A DNA stretch of 64,000 nucleotides, from positions 930,001 through 994,000 of the forward strand of contig NC_015684.1 in the NCBI RefSeq assembly GCF_000218565.1, written 5' to 3'. The DNA is from Afipia carboxidovorans OM5. GTDB lineage: Bacteria > Pseudomonadota > Alphaproteobacteria > Rhizobiales > Xanthobacteraceae. Positions 16,349-23,828 of this stretch are shown piece by piece. Each line of letters starts with the position of its first letter. The stretch's first letter is position 1. The translations under genes were made by a program, and so were the position numbers. A model generated the notes under the pieces. It did no database searches. It was not told the origin of the DNA and was given only the letters and a program-made list of their open reading frames with translations.

Positions 16349-17689
16349 TTACGCGACGGAGCGGATCACGCCCGCGACCTTGTCGATGATCTCGCCGATC
16401 TGCGCCTCGCTGACGATCAAGGGCGGGGTCAGCGCCAGCGTATCGCCCGCGACCCGCAGCATCAGGTCATGGTCGTTGAAGGCGCAGGCGAGCGCGGTAA
16501 GGCCGCGCAGGCCGCCCTGGCCATCCTTCGGCGCGAGGTCGATGCCCGCCGTCAGGCCAACAGTGCGGATGTCGGTGACGTTCGGCTCCTTGCGCAGCCC
16601 CATCACGGCGTCGGCGAACAGCGGCTCGAGCTGGCGCGCGCGCTCGAACAGCCCCTCGTCGCGATAGATGTTGAGCGTGGCGAGGCCGGCCGCGCAGGCG
16701 AGCGGATGTGCCGAATAGGTGTAGCCGTGGAACAGTTCGACGATGTGCTCCGGCCCTTTCATGAAGGTGTCGTGGATGTCCTCGCGCACGATCACGCCGC
16801 CCATCGGCACCGCGCCGTTGGTGACGCCCTTGGCGAAGGTGATCATGTCCGGCACCACGCCGTAGCGCTCGGCGGCGAAGGCATAGCCGAGGCGGCCGAA
16901 GCCGGTGATGACCTCGTCGAAGATCAGGAGAATGTTGTGCTTGTCGCAGATCGCGCGCAGCCGCTTCAGGTAATCCTTCGGCGCCACCAGCACGCCGGTC
17001 GAGCCCGCCATCGGCTCGACGATCACGGCGGCGATGGTGTCCTTGCCGTGCAGCACCACGAGGCGCTCGAGTTCATCGGCAAGATGCGCGCCCCATTCCG
17101 GCTCGCCCTTGGAGAACGCCTGATGCTCGTGATTATAGGTCGCGGGCAGATGATCGGTGCCGTTCAACAGTGCGCCGAACAGCCGGCGGTTGTTGACCAT
17201 GCCGCCGACCGAGATGCCGCCGAAGCCGACGCCATGATAGCCGCGCTCGCGGCCGATCAGGCGCGTGCATCCGGCCTCGCCACGGGTGGCGTGATAGGCG
17301 AGCGCGATCTTGAGCGCGGTGTCGGCCGCCTCCGAGCCCGAATTGCAGAAGAACACCTGCTCGAGGCCTTTCGGCGCCAGCGCGGCGATGCGGCTTGCGA
17401 GTTCGAACGCCTGCGGATGGCCGAACTGGAACGGCGGCGCGTAATCCATCTCCGCCGCCTGTTTGGTGATCGCCTCGGTGATCGGCGCGCGGCAGTGGCC
17501 GGCGTTGGAGCACCACATGCCGGCAGCGGCATCGATGATCTTGCGGCCATCGGTGGTGAAGTAGTGCATGTCCTTCGCGCCCGCGAGCATGCGCGGCGCC
17601 TGCTTGAATGCGCGGTTGGCGGTAAACGGCATCCAGTAGGCGGCAAGATCGTTCGGCGACAAAACGGAGCGGGGCGATTGGATATTCAA
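16349..17689 (-). CDS. Class III (omega) PLP-dependent aminotransferase
   Basis: 446 residues from a TTG at 17689 preceded by GGAAGGAAA six bases upstream. This start gives MNIQSPRSVLSPNDLAAYWM, which fits the usual 440-460 residue omega-aminotransferase. The longer open frame to 17794 adds 35 residues with no family character. Visible features are the N-terminal WMPFTANRAFK, PLP-phosphate site FCNSGSEAADTALKIA, LIFDEVITGFGRLGYAF and the Schiff-base lysine K287 in MITFAKGVTNGAVPMGG. The family (omega-amino acid:pyruvate aminotransferase, beta-alanine or diamine aminotransferases) moves terminal amino groups to pyruvate. The exact substrate is not readable from sequence. Confidence 0.9.
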   Translation of the reverse strand: MNIQSPRSVLSPNDLAAYWMPFTANRAFKQAPRMLAGAKDMHYFTTDGRKIIDAAAGMWCSNAGHCRAPITEAITKQAAEMDYAPPFQFGHPQAFELASRIAALAPKGLEQVFFCNSGSEAADTALKIALAYHATRGEAGCTRLIGRERGYHGVGFGGISVGGMVNNRRLFGALLNGTDHLPATYNHEHQAFSKGEPEWGAHLADELERLVVLHGKDTIAAVIVEPMAGSTGVLVAPKDYLKRLRAICDKHNILLIFDEVITGFGRLGYAFAAERYGVVPDMITFAKGVTNGAVPMGGVIVREDIHDTFMKGPEHIVELFHGYTYSAHPLACAAGLATLNIYRDEGLFERARQLEPLFADAVMGLRKEPNVTDIRTVGLTAGIDLAPKDGQGGLRGLTALACAFNDHDLMLRVAGDTLALTPPLIVSEAQIGEIIDKVAGVIRSVA

Positions 17690-17823
17690 GGCAACTTTCC
17701 TTCCAAAGACATGCCTTCCAGGGCAGGCATGGGATCGGACCCTATCAGGTCGGCCATGCAAGCGGAACGACAGGGACTGCATCGCTCCCGCCACTCATCC
17801 GCTGCATCCGCAATGGCAGATAC

Positions 17824-17842
17824 ATACTACCATTGCTAGTAT
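17824..17842. promoter_or_regulatory. Dyad in the divergent aminotransferase/tadE control region
   Basis: ATACTA (17824-17829), seven bases, TAGTAT (17837-17842): a perfect 6-bp inverted repeat in an AT-rich stretch between two divergent genes. It is placed to act as an operator for either. No regulator can be named. Confidence 0.35.
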
Positions 17843-17887
17843 ATTTCTTTTTCTGCTTATTAAAAGTTGTGTGGCCAATATGGCGGC

Positions 17888-18325
17888 ATGACAACGCGCT
17901 TCCGCCGTTTCCGCGATTTCTCCAAAGCCCGCTCCGGTGCCTCCGCCGTCGAGTTCGCCATCGTGCTGCCGGTGTTCCTGATGCTGGTGTTCGGCATCGT
18001 GATGTTCGGCGCCTATCTCGCGCTGGTGCACGATGTGCAGCAACTCGCCGCCGAGGCCGCGCGCACGTCCGTCGCGGGCCTGAATGAAACCGAGCGCCGC
18101 TCGCTTGCGGCGAGTTACGTCGCGCAGAATGCGGCGAGCTATCCGCTGATCGTGCCCGCGCAGCTCTCGGTCAATGCCGCGACGTCGTCGACCGATCCCA
18201 ACGTGTTCATCGTCACCGTCAATTACGATGCCTCGCACACGTTCATCTACACGCTGCCGTCCTTCGTGCCTGCACCGCCGCCCACCATCGTGCGCTCGGC
18301 CGCCATTCCGCGCGGAGGCTATTGA
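17888..18325 (+). CDS. tadE: TadE-like pilus/secretion pseudopilin
   Basis: 145 residues from the ATG at 17888 (an upstream in-frame start at 17867 adds seven unlikely residues). RSGASAVEFAIVLPVFLMLV is the TadE signature: a short basic N-terminus with Glu five residues into the membrane segment, a class III prepilin-like processing region. TadE/TadF pseudopilins support Flp/Tad pili. The stop overlaps the start of tadG by one base. No other tad or cpa genes (tadA, tadB, tadC, rcpC, flp, tadV) are in the window, so this is an orphan pair, as is common in Bradyrhizobiaceae. Confidence 0.88.
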   Translation: MTTRFRRFRDFSKARSGASAVEFAIVLPVFLMLVFGIVMFGAYLALVHDVQQLAAEAARTSVAGLNETERRSLAASYVAQNAASYPLIVPAQLSVNAATSSTDPNVFIVTVNYDASHTFIYTLPSFVPAPPPTIVRSAAIPRGGY

Positions 18326-20154
18326 TGCGAAGATATTTTGATCGGTGCCGGCGCTTCTTTACCTCTCCCCATGGGGGAGAGAGGCCTGCTCTCGGGCTTG
18401 ACCCGAGGGTCGCGAGCGAATGCGAGCGGGTGAGGGGGCTCCCGAGTTTAGACGAAGCATTTAGAGCCCCTCACCCCGACCCTCTCCCCGCAAAGAGCGG
18501 GGCGAGGGGGCAGGGCCTGCTGCGCCGGTTCGCCGCCAATGAGCGCGGCAATGTCGCCTTCATCGCCGCCGCGTGCATGGTCCTCGTCACCGGCTGCGCC
18601 GCGCTCGGCGTCGATGTCGGCGCGGTGTTCACCGACAAGCGCCGCGCGCAAAGCGCGGCCGATCTCGCGGCGATCGTCGCCGCCAGCGATCTTTCCCGTG
18701 CCTCTCGCGCTGCTGCGGCCACTGTCGCCAAAAATCACTACCCGCCGGATTCTCTCGTGGCTGTCGAGACCGGCGTCTACACGGCGAACACCTCGCTCGG
18801 GCCGCAGCAGCGCTTCTCCGCCGGCACCACGCCTGCCAGCGCCGTGCGCGTGACCATGCAAACGCGAACGCCGTTGTTCTTCGGCAAGGTGCTGACCGGC
18901 GATCCGACCGTCAATCTGCGCGTCACGTCGGTCGCGACCACCACGCAGCTTGCGACCTTCGCCATCGGCTCGCGCCTTGCGGCGGTGAATGGCGGGCTTC
19001 TCAACGCGCTGCTCGGCCAGATGCTCGGCACCTCGCTGTCGCTGTCCGCCATGGATTATCAGGCGCTGGCGGATGCGAAGATCAACCTGTTCGATTTCAT
19101 GTCGGCGCTGGCGACACGCGCGAGCCTCACTGGCGCAAGTTACGATACGCTGCTGCAATCGAACCTGAAAATAACGGACATCATCGGCGCGCTGCAGACC
19201 AGCAGCACCACGAGTGCGGCGAGCAGCGCGCTGTCGAACATCGGCTCGGCGCTGTCGGGCATCAGCACGAAAATCGCGCTCGGCCAACTGATCGATGCCG
19301 GGCCTTACAGCAACATGACGGTGGGCCAGCAGCCGAAAGTCGGCGTCGATCTCGCAGCACTCGATCTGTTGTCCGCCACCGCACAGCTTGCCAACGGCAC
19401 GCATCAGATCGCGGCCAGTCTCAATCTCGGCCTGCCGGGCATTGCCGGCATCACGCTGCAAATTACGGTGGGCGAGCGGCCGGTGGGCTCGAACTGGATC
19501 ACCATCGGGCAGGCGGGCGCGAGCGTGCACACCGCGCAGACCCGCATCTTCGCCACCATCCAGTTGCTCGGCAGCGGTTCGGTCGCGGCCGTCAACCTTC
19601 CGGTCTATGTCGAGGTGGCAAGTGGCACCGCGACGCTCAACAGCGTGAGCTGCGGCTATCCCGATATTGCGTCGTCGAAGGTGGAGCTTGGCGTGTCGCC
19701 CGGCATCGTCGATGCGTGGATCGGCAACGTCACCAGCGCGGAGATGACGAACTTCTCCACCAAACCGAATCCGCCGGCGGCGACGCTGGTTGATCTCGGC
19801 GCCGTCAAGGTGACGGGGCGCGCCCATGCGGCGATGGCGAACACCGCTGCCACCAACGTGAACTTTACCTATGCCGACATTCAGGCGCAGACGCGCAAGA
19901 CGGTCACCACCACCTCATTTACGTCGTCGCTGACGGCGAGCTTGCTTGGCGATCTCGCGCTTGCGATTCAATTAGGCCCGCTGGCATTGCCGGTCCCCGG
20001 GCTCGGCCCGCAGGTCACGTCGATCATCTCAGGCGCGACCAGCTCGGTCGATACGCTTCTCAACACCGTGCTGCAGACGCTCGGCGTCGGGTTGGGGCAG
20101 GCGGATGTCTGGGTGGCAGCTATCCGTTGCGACGGCGCCGTGCTGGTGAATTGA
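18325..20154 (+). CDS. tadG: TadG-like protein with an in-frame repeat insertion near the N-terminus
   Basis: 609 residues from the ATG at 18325, overlapping the tadE stop (TGATG). The core begins RRFAANERGNVAFIAAACMV, the N-terminal membrane anchor of TadG (Flp pilus assembly, putative Tad-like N-terminal domain), followed by GVDVGAVFTDKRRAQSAADL and a long Ala/Thr/Ser-rich extracytoplasmic domain ending CDGAVLVN. Residues 12-65, between MRRYFDRCRR and the anchor, are encoded by a family A palindromic repeat (18358-18518) read in frame; APHPDPLPAKSGARGQG is typical repeat-derived peptide. This precedes the membrane segment, so it lengthens the cytoplasmic tail by about 54 residues without breaking the frame. 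Confidence 0.85.
   Translation: MRRYFDRCRRFFTSPHGGERPALGLDPRVASECERVRGLPSLDEAFRAPHPDPLPAKSGARGQGLLRRFAANERGNVAFIAAACMVLVTGCAALGVDVGAVFTDKRRAQSAADLAAIVAASDLSRASRAAAATVAKNHYPPDSLVAVETGVYTANTSLGPQQRFSAGTTPASAVRVTMQTRTPLFFGKVLTGDPTVNLRVTSVATTTQLATFAIGSRLAAVNGGLLNALLGQMLGTSLSLSAMDYQALADAKINLFDFMSALATRASLTGASYDTLLQSNLKITDIIGALQTSSTTSAASSALSNIGSALSGISTKIALGQLIDAGPYSNMTVGQQPKVGVDLAALDLLSATAQLANGTHQIAASLNLGLPGIAGITLQITVGERPVGSNWITIGQAGASVHTAQTRIFATIQLLGSGSVAAVNLPVYVEVASGTATLNSVSCGYPDIASSKVELGVSPGIVDAWIGNVTSAEMTNFSTKPNPPAATLVDLGAVKVTGRAHAAMANTAATNVNFTYADIQAQTRKTVTTTSFTSSLTASLLGDLALAIQLGPLALPVPGLGPQVTSIISGATSSVDTLLNTVLQTLGVGLGQADVWVAAIRCDGAVLVN
18358..18518. repeat. Family A repeat inside the tadG coding frame
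   Basis: CCTCTCCCCATGGGGGAGAG, then GGCTTGACCCGAGGGTCGCG, GCGGGTGAGGGGGCTCC and CCCTCACCCCGACCCTCTCC are the same building blocks as in the intergenic copies at 12345 and 20160. The stretch has no stop in the tadG frame and is translated as residues 12-65. Confidence 0.85.
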
Positions 20155-20159
20155 AGGGA

Positions 20160-20281
20160 ATGCCCCTCACCCGACATGCTGCGCATGTCGACCTCTCCCC
20201 GCAAGCGGGGCGAGGTGAAAGGCCGTTGTCCTCCCTCTCCCCGTTCTTACGGGGAGAGGGTCGGGGTGAGGGGCTCTTGGT
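20160..20281. repeat. Family A composite block, left of the DUF559 gene
   Basis: Order: CCTCACCC (from 20165), a hairpin GACATG (20173-20178)/CATGTC (20184-20189), GACCTCTCCCC with GGGGCGAGGT, then CCCTCTCCCCG...CGGGGAGAGGG and TCGGGGTGAGGGGCT (20233-20279). A block with the same order recurs at 20629-20817 in the same orientation. The stop codon of the DUF559 gene (20247-20249) lies inside this copy. Confidence 0.8.
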
Positions 20282-20621
20282 CCAGCAGCTTGCTTTCGAT
20301 TGTCTGCAGAACGCCGTCGATGTTTCCGAGAACCTCATTGTTCCAGAAGCGCAGCACGCAGTAGCCGTCCCGTGTAAGGGTGTCGCCGCGAACGATGTCG
20401 GCTTTCGCTTCCGCATGCTGCCCGCCGTCGACTTCGATCACCAATTTTCGCTCGCGGCAGATGAAATCGTAGACGTAGAGGCCAACAGGCTCTTGCCGCA
20501 CAAACTTGCAACCCGCGATCTGGCGGTTGCGCAACCGGTGCCAGAGCTTGGTTTCCGCGTCGGTTTGGTGACTGCGAAGTTGCCGCGCCCGTGATGTGGC
20601 CTTGCGATCCGGTCCTCGCAT
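20247..20621 (-). CDS. DUF559 endonuclease-like protein (Vsr-type fold) bracketed by repeats
   Basis: 124 residues from the ATG at 20621, or 129 from a GTG at 20636. SHQTDAETKLWHRLRNRQIA, GCKFVRQEPVGLYVYDFICR, KLVIEVDGGQHAE and GYCVLRFWNNEVL are the DUF559 signature; the family is related to very-short-patch-repair and restriction nucleases, with D of VYDF, E/D of IEVDGG and Q of GGQH as the likely metal site. The ribosome-binding site GAGGGG, seven bases before the ATG, belongs to the right-hand repeat block, and the last codons (PLTPTLSP) and stop come from the left-hand block. The gene is thus wholly embedded in repeats. A role in repeat dispersal is possible but unproven. Confidence 0.88.
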   Translation of the reverse strand: MRGPDRKATSRARQLRSHQTDAETKLWHRLRNRQIAGCKFVRQEPVGLYVYDFICRERKLVIEVDGGQHAEAKADIVRGDTLTRDGYCVLRFWNNEVLGNIDGVLQTIESKLLDQEPLTPTLSP

Positions 20622-20628
20622 CGGCTTG

Positions 20629-20817
20629 CCCCTCACCCGGATCGTTTCACGATCCGACCTCTCCCCGCAAGCGGGGCGAGGTTTGGCTCATGCATTCCTC
20701 TCTCTTCCCTCGTTCTTGGGGCGAGATGATCGTGTCCCCGCAAGCAGGAGAGGTGGAGCACAGTCTCTCCCTCTCCCCGTTCTCTACGGGGAGAGGGTCG
20801 GGGTGAGGGGCTTCTTG
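20629..20817. repeat. Family A composite block, right of the DUF559 gene
   Basis: Same order and orientation as the block at 20160-20281: CCTCACCC (20631), a hairpin GGATCG (20639-20644)/CGATCC (20650-20655), GACCTCTCCCC with GGGGCGAGGT (to 20682), then CCCTCTCCCCG...CGGGGAGAGGG and TCGGGGTGAGGGGCTTCTTG (20769-20817). The inner hairpin stem differs completely from the left block but has the same position, 6-bp length and 5-base loop. Confidence 0.8.
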
Positions 20818-20875
20818 CGAGGAAGATGCCGGGGGACGCTTGCGAGACGATTTGGCGGCTGGTACCAACCGCTCC

Positions 20876-22498
20876 ATGTCCGACAAGAAACCGAAAAAAC
20901 CGCAGAAACTGCGCGCGCGCCTGCCGCGCGGGCTGATCGACCGCACGCCCTCCGAGATCGCCGCGACCCGCGCGATGGTGGAGACGATCCGTAGCGTCTA
21001 TGAGCGCTATGGCTTCGAGCCGGTCGAGACGCCTGCGATGGAATATACCGACGCGCTCGGCAAGTTCCTCCCCGATCAGGACCGGCCGAACGAGGGCGTG
21101 TTCTCGTTTCAGGACGACGACGAGCAGTGGATTTCGCTGCGCTACGATCTCACCGCGCCGCTCGCGCGCTACGTCGCCGAGCATTTCGACACGCTGCCAA
21201 AACCCTATCGCAGCTATCGCCACGGCTACGTCTATCGCAACGAGAAGCCCGGCCCCGGCCGCTTCCGCCAGTTCATGCAGTTTGACGCCGACACGGTGGG
21301 CTCGGCCTCGCCTGCCGCCGACGCCGAGATGTGCATGATGGCCGCCGACACGATGGAAGCGCTGGGCATTGCCCCTCATCAGTTCGTGGTTCGAATAAAC
21401 AATCGAAAGCTGCTTGATGGTGTGCTGTCCAGCATTGGCCTTGGCGATGACGAAGCCGGCCGCAAACTCACCGTGCTCAGGGCAATGGACAAGTTTGACA
21501 AGTTCGGACTTGAGGGCGTGCGCCTATTGTTGGGTGAAGGGCGGAAGGATGAGAGTGGAGATTTCACGAAGGGCGCTGGACTAGATGAAAGATCCATCCA
21601 GCTTGTTCTTTCGGTGTTTCAGACCGGTGTTGTTCTTACGGGCCCAGCAAGTACAACTGAAAAGAAAGCGCGGCCACTCGACACTCTGACGTTTGCATCT
21701 CAGGACGGCGCTGAATGGCACCGCCGCGTAACATTCGAGAGCGTCTTTGAAACGCTCGATCATGTTCGGCAGCGTCTAGGCCAAAAGGTTCAGGTTTTTG
21801 AGGATGGCGTGCAGGAGCTTCGGCAAATCGCTGATCTGCTAGTTGCGTCTGGATATGATGACGGACGCGTACAGATCGACCCTTCCGTCGTGCGCGGTCT
21901 CGAATACTACACCGGCCCTGTCTACGAAGTTGAACTGTTGCTCGAGACCAAGGACGAGAAGGGCCGCCCGGTGCGGTTCGGCTCGGTCGGCGGTGGCGGG
22001 CGATACGATGGATTGGTCTCGCGCTTTCGCGGCGAGCCGGTGCCGGCGACAGGTTTCTCCATCGGCGTTTCGCGGCTGCAGGCGGCGTTGACGTTGCTCG
22101 GCAAGATCGACACCAAGCCCGAAGCCGGCCCCGTCGTCGTGCTGGTGATGGATCGTAACGAGATCGCGCAATATCAAAAATTCGTCGCGACACTACGCAA
22201 CGCCGGTATTCGTGCCGAGATGTATCTCGGCAATCCGAAGAACAATCTCGGCGTGCAATTCAAATATGCCGACCGCCGCAACTCGCCTTGCGCCATCCTT
22301 CAGGGCGGCGACGAAAAGGCGAAGGGCGTGGTGCAGATCAAGGATCTGATCCTCGGCGCGCAGGTCGGCGGCGAGAGTGAAGATCGCGAGGCGTTCCTGC
22401 AGAAGCAGCAGCACGAGGCGCAGTTCGCCGTCAGCGAAAGCGAGCTGATTGAGGGTGTGCGCCAAGTGCTGGCGCGCCACGGCATCAACTGGACCTGA
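20876..22498 (+). CDS. hisS: Histidyl-tRNA synthetase, compositionally mosaic
   Basis: 540 residues from the ATG at 20876 (MSDKKPKKPQKLRARLPRGL); an earlier in-frame start at 20840 lies next to the repeat block. Class II motifs: motif 2 YRNEKPGPGRFRQFMQFD, HisA region RGLEYYTGPVYEVELL, motif 3 GFSIGVSRLQAAL, and a C-terminal anticodon-binding domain. It charges tRNA-His. About 21378-21895 (residues 167-338) differs from the flanks: rows 21481-21660 are 52% GC by count, against 63% (21001-21060), 68% (21121-21180) and 73% (21961-22020), with codons such as ATA, AGA and CTA otherwise rare here. The frame is intact. Replacement of an internal segment by recombination is the simplest reading. Confidence 0.95.
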   Translation: MSDKKPKKPQKLRARLPRGLIDRTPSEIAATRAMVETIRSVYERYGFEPVETPAMEYTDALGKFLPDQDRPNEGVFSFQDDDEQWISLRYDLTAPLARYVAEHFDTLPKPYRSYRHGYVYRNEKPGPGRFRQFMQFDADTVGSASPAADAEMCMMAADTMEALGIAPHQFVVRINNRKLLDGVLSSIGLGDDEAGRKLTVLRAMDKFDKFGLEGVRLLLGEGRKDESGDFTKGAGLDERSIQLVLSVFQTGVVLTGPASTTEKKARPLDTLTFASQDGAEWHRRVTFESVFETLDHVRQRLGQKVQVFEDGVQELRQIADLLVASGYDDGRVQIDPSVVRGLEYYTGPVYEVELLLETKDEKGRPVRFGSVGGGGRYDGLVSRFRGEPVPATGFSIGVSRLQAALTLLGKIDTKPEAGPVVVLVMDRNEIAQYQKFVATLRNAGIRAEMYLGNPKNNLGVQFKYADRRNSPCAILQGGDEKAKGVVQIKDLILGAQVGGESEDREAFLQKQQHEAQFAVSESELIEGVRQVLARHGINWT

Positions 22499-22528
22499 AG
22501 TCTTTCAGATCGAACGCGGAGAAATCTC

Positions 22529-22726
22529 ATGCCCGAGATCACGATCAACCTGGCGGCCGGCCGCACCGACGAGCAGAAGCGCGGCATGATGGCGGACATC
22601 ACCGCCGCGCTCGTCAAGAACCTTGGTGTCGATCCCGAGGTCGTGGTGATTCAGATCAACGAGGCGCCACTCAGCCACAAGATGAAGGGCGGGAAGACCT
22701 ATCTGGAGCGACAGGCAAAGACATAA
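22529..22726 (+). CDS. 4-oxalocrotonate tautomerase family protein
   Basis: This 65-residue protein starts MPEITINLAAGRTDEQKRGM. After Met removal Pro-1 is the catalytic base of the tautomerase superfamily, which interconverts enol and keto acids; K and R residues further in (e.g. KMKGGKTY) fit substrate binding. Length is typical (60-70 residues per subunit, usually a hexamer or trimer of dimers). It starts 30 bases after hisS on the same strand, so co-transcription is possible. No catabolic cluster is nearby, so the physiological substrate is unknown. Confidence 0.88.
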   Translation: MPEITINLAAGRTDEQKRGMMADITAALVKNLGVDPEVVVIQINEAPLSHKMKGGKTYLERQAKT

Positions 22727-22772
22727 TTCTGCCACGCTAATTTTCGCGGCCTGAAAGTCGCGAAACGATGCC

Positions 22773-23075
22773 TCAGTAGGCGGCGCGCAGCGGCCGGTCG
22801 GCGCTTCCGGGCGGCACCCAGACGCAGGCGAACGAGATGTAGCCGCCATACTGCGCATCGGCGCCCGTGAGCTTCACCACCTTGCCGTAACGCGCGCAGT
22901 GATCGACCGCCATCGCCTTGATGTCCGCGCCCTGCTGGTAGAGCGCATAAGCGATGATGCCGCCGGTATCGTTGCCCTTGAACGGCGGAACCCAGTCAGC
23001 CTGCGCCGGCGCGCTCATCGCAATCCCGCAGGCGAACGTTGCCGCCGCCATTATCCAACGTCCGTTCATGCGCAT
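22773..23075 (-). CDS. Small exported protein of unknown function
   Basis: About 100 residues from the ATG at 23075, preceded by AGGGAGCC; a second Met lies two codons on at 23069. A Sec signal (MNGRWIMAAATFACGIAMSA, ending APAQA) precedes a mature domain of about 70 residues (DWVPPFKGNDTGGIIAYALY, YGGYISFACVWVPP). Two cysteines in the mature part could form a disulphide. I do not recognise the family. The longer frame to 23225 adds 50 residues without family character. It is divergent from the next exported protein. Confidence 0.7.
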   Translation of the reverse strand: MRMNGRWIMAAATFACGIAMSAPAQADWVPPFKGNDTGGIIAYALYQQGADIKAMAVDHCARYGKVVKLTGADAQYGGYISFACVWVPPGSADRPLRAAY

Positions 23076-23223
23076 CGAAAGGCTCCCTGATTTGTGCCGG
23101 AGTCTAGCCGCGCGGGGCCGGCTTTGAAAGCGCTCGCGGGCCATTGACGGGGCGTTGTCCGAAGGTGTGGCCGCGCTGCACTTGACCCGAAGGGGGCTTC
23201 GCGGCACCGTCCGCCAACTCACC

Positions 23224-23724
23224 ATGGGCCTTCGTCACATGCGCATTGCTATCCCCTCGCCGCGGATTGCGGTTTTCGCCATCCTGGTTGCTGCTTTCGG
23301 CATGCTGTCTGACGGCAGCGCCCGCGCGGCCAACCCGCTGGAACTGAATTTCTGGCTGTCCGGCCCGCGCTACGACGGGCAGATGGGCGACTGCTCGCAG
23401 GCGCTCGGCGCCATCTCGTATCAGTTCGCGGAAAAGGAATCGACCTACTGGAATTCGGCCCTGCGCATCACCGGCTTTGCCGATGTGCGCGAAGTGGCCT
23501 TCCGTCCGTGGGAAGGGCCGAACGGTGCCTATAATGCCATTCCGCGCCGCTTCTGCACCGCAAGCGCGATGATCAACGATGGCCATCCGCGCCGCGTGCA
23601 CTATTCCATCATCGAGGATGGCGGCTTTGCAGGCTCCGGGCTGACCTCGGGCGTCGAGTGGTGTGTGGTCGGGCTCGATCGCAACTGGGCTTACGGGCGC
23701 GGCTGCCGCGCGGCGCGGCCCTGA
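23224..23724 (+). CDS. Exported protein of unknown function
   Basis: About 166 residues. The N-terminus has a signal (RIAVFAILVAAFGMLSDGSA, ending RAAN). The mature part (NPLELNFWLSGPRYDGQMGD, YWNSALRITGFADVREVAFR, FAGSGLTSGVEWCVVGLDRN) has four cysteines. The family is not recognised. The start is uncertain between 23224 and 23239, and neither has a strong ribosome-binding site. It precedes RNase T2 by about 100 bases, and both are exported, so a shared periplasmic role is possible. Confidence 0.7.
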   Translation: MGLRHMRIAIPSPRIAVFAILVAAFGMLSDGSARAANPLELNFWLSGPRYDGQMGDCSQALGAISYQFAEKESTYWNSALRITGFADVREVAFRPWEGPNGAYNAIPRRFCTASAMINDGHPRRVHYSIIEDGGFAGSGLTSGVEWCVVGLDRNWAYGRGCRAARP

Positions 23725-23828
23725 GACGGCTGATTCGACTGGCCGCGAATCGTTCTTGTCATGTTTGTTCTTGTCATGTTCCCGGGGCCTCGCTACCTTT
23801 TCGGACGGCGTGGCGCAGGGGCTCAATC

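Noticed and set aside
17690..17794. Extended N-terminus of the class III aminotransferase
   Set aside because: The 35 extra residues lack family similarity, whereas the TTG at 17689 has GGAAGGAAA at good spacing and gives the usual length.
21360..21420. Possible tRNA remnant (GGTTCGAATA) inside hisS
   Set aside because: The TpsiC-like string has no acceptor stem or anticodon arm around it and is in a well-conserved coding frame. No tRNA was recognised in the window.
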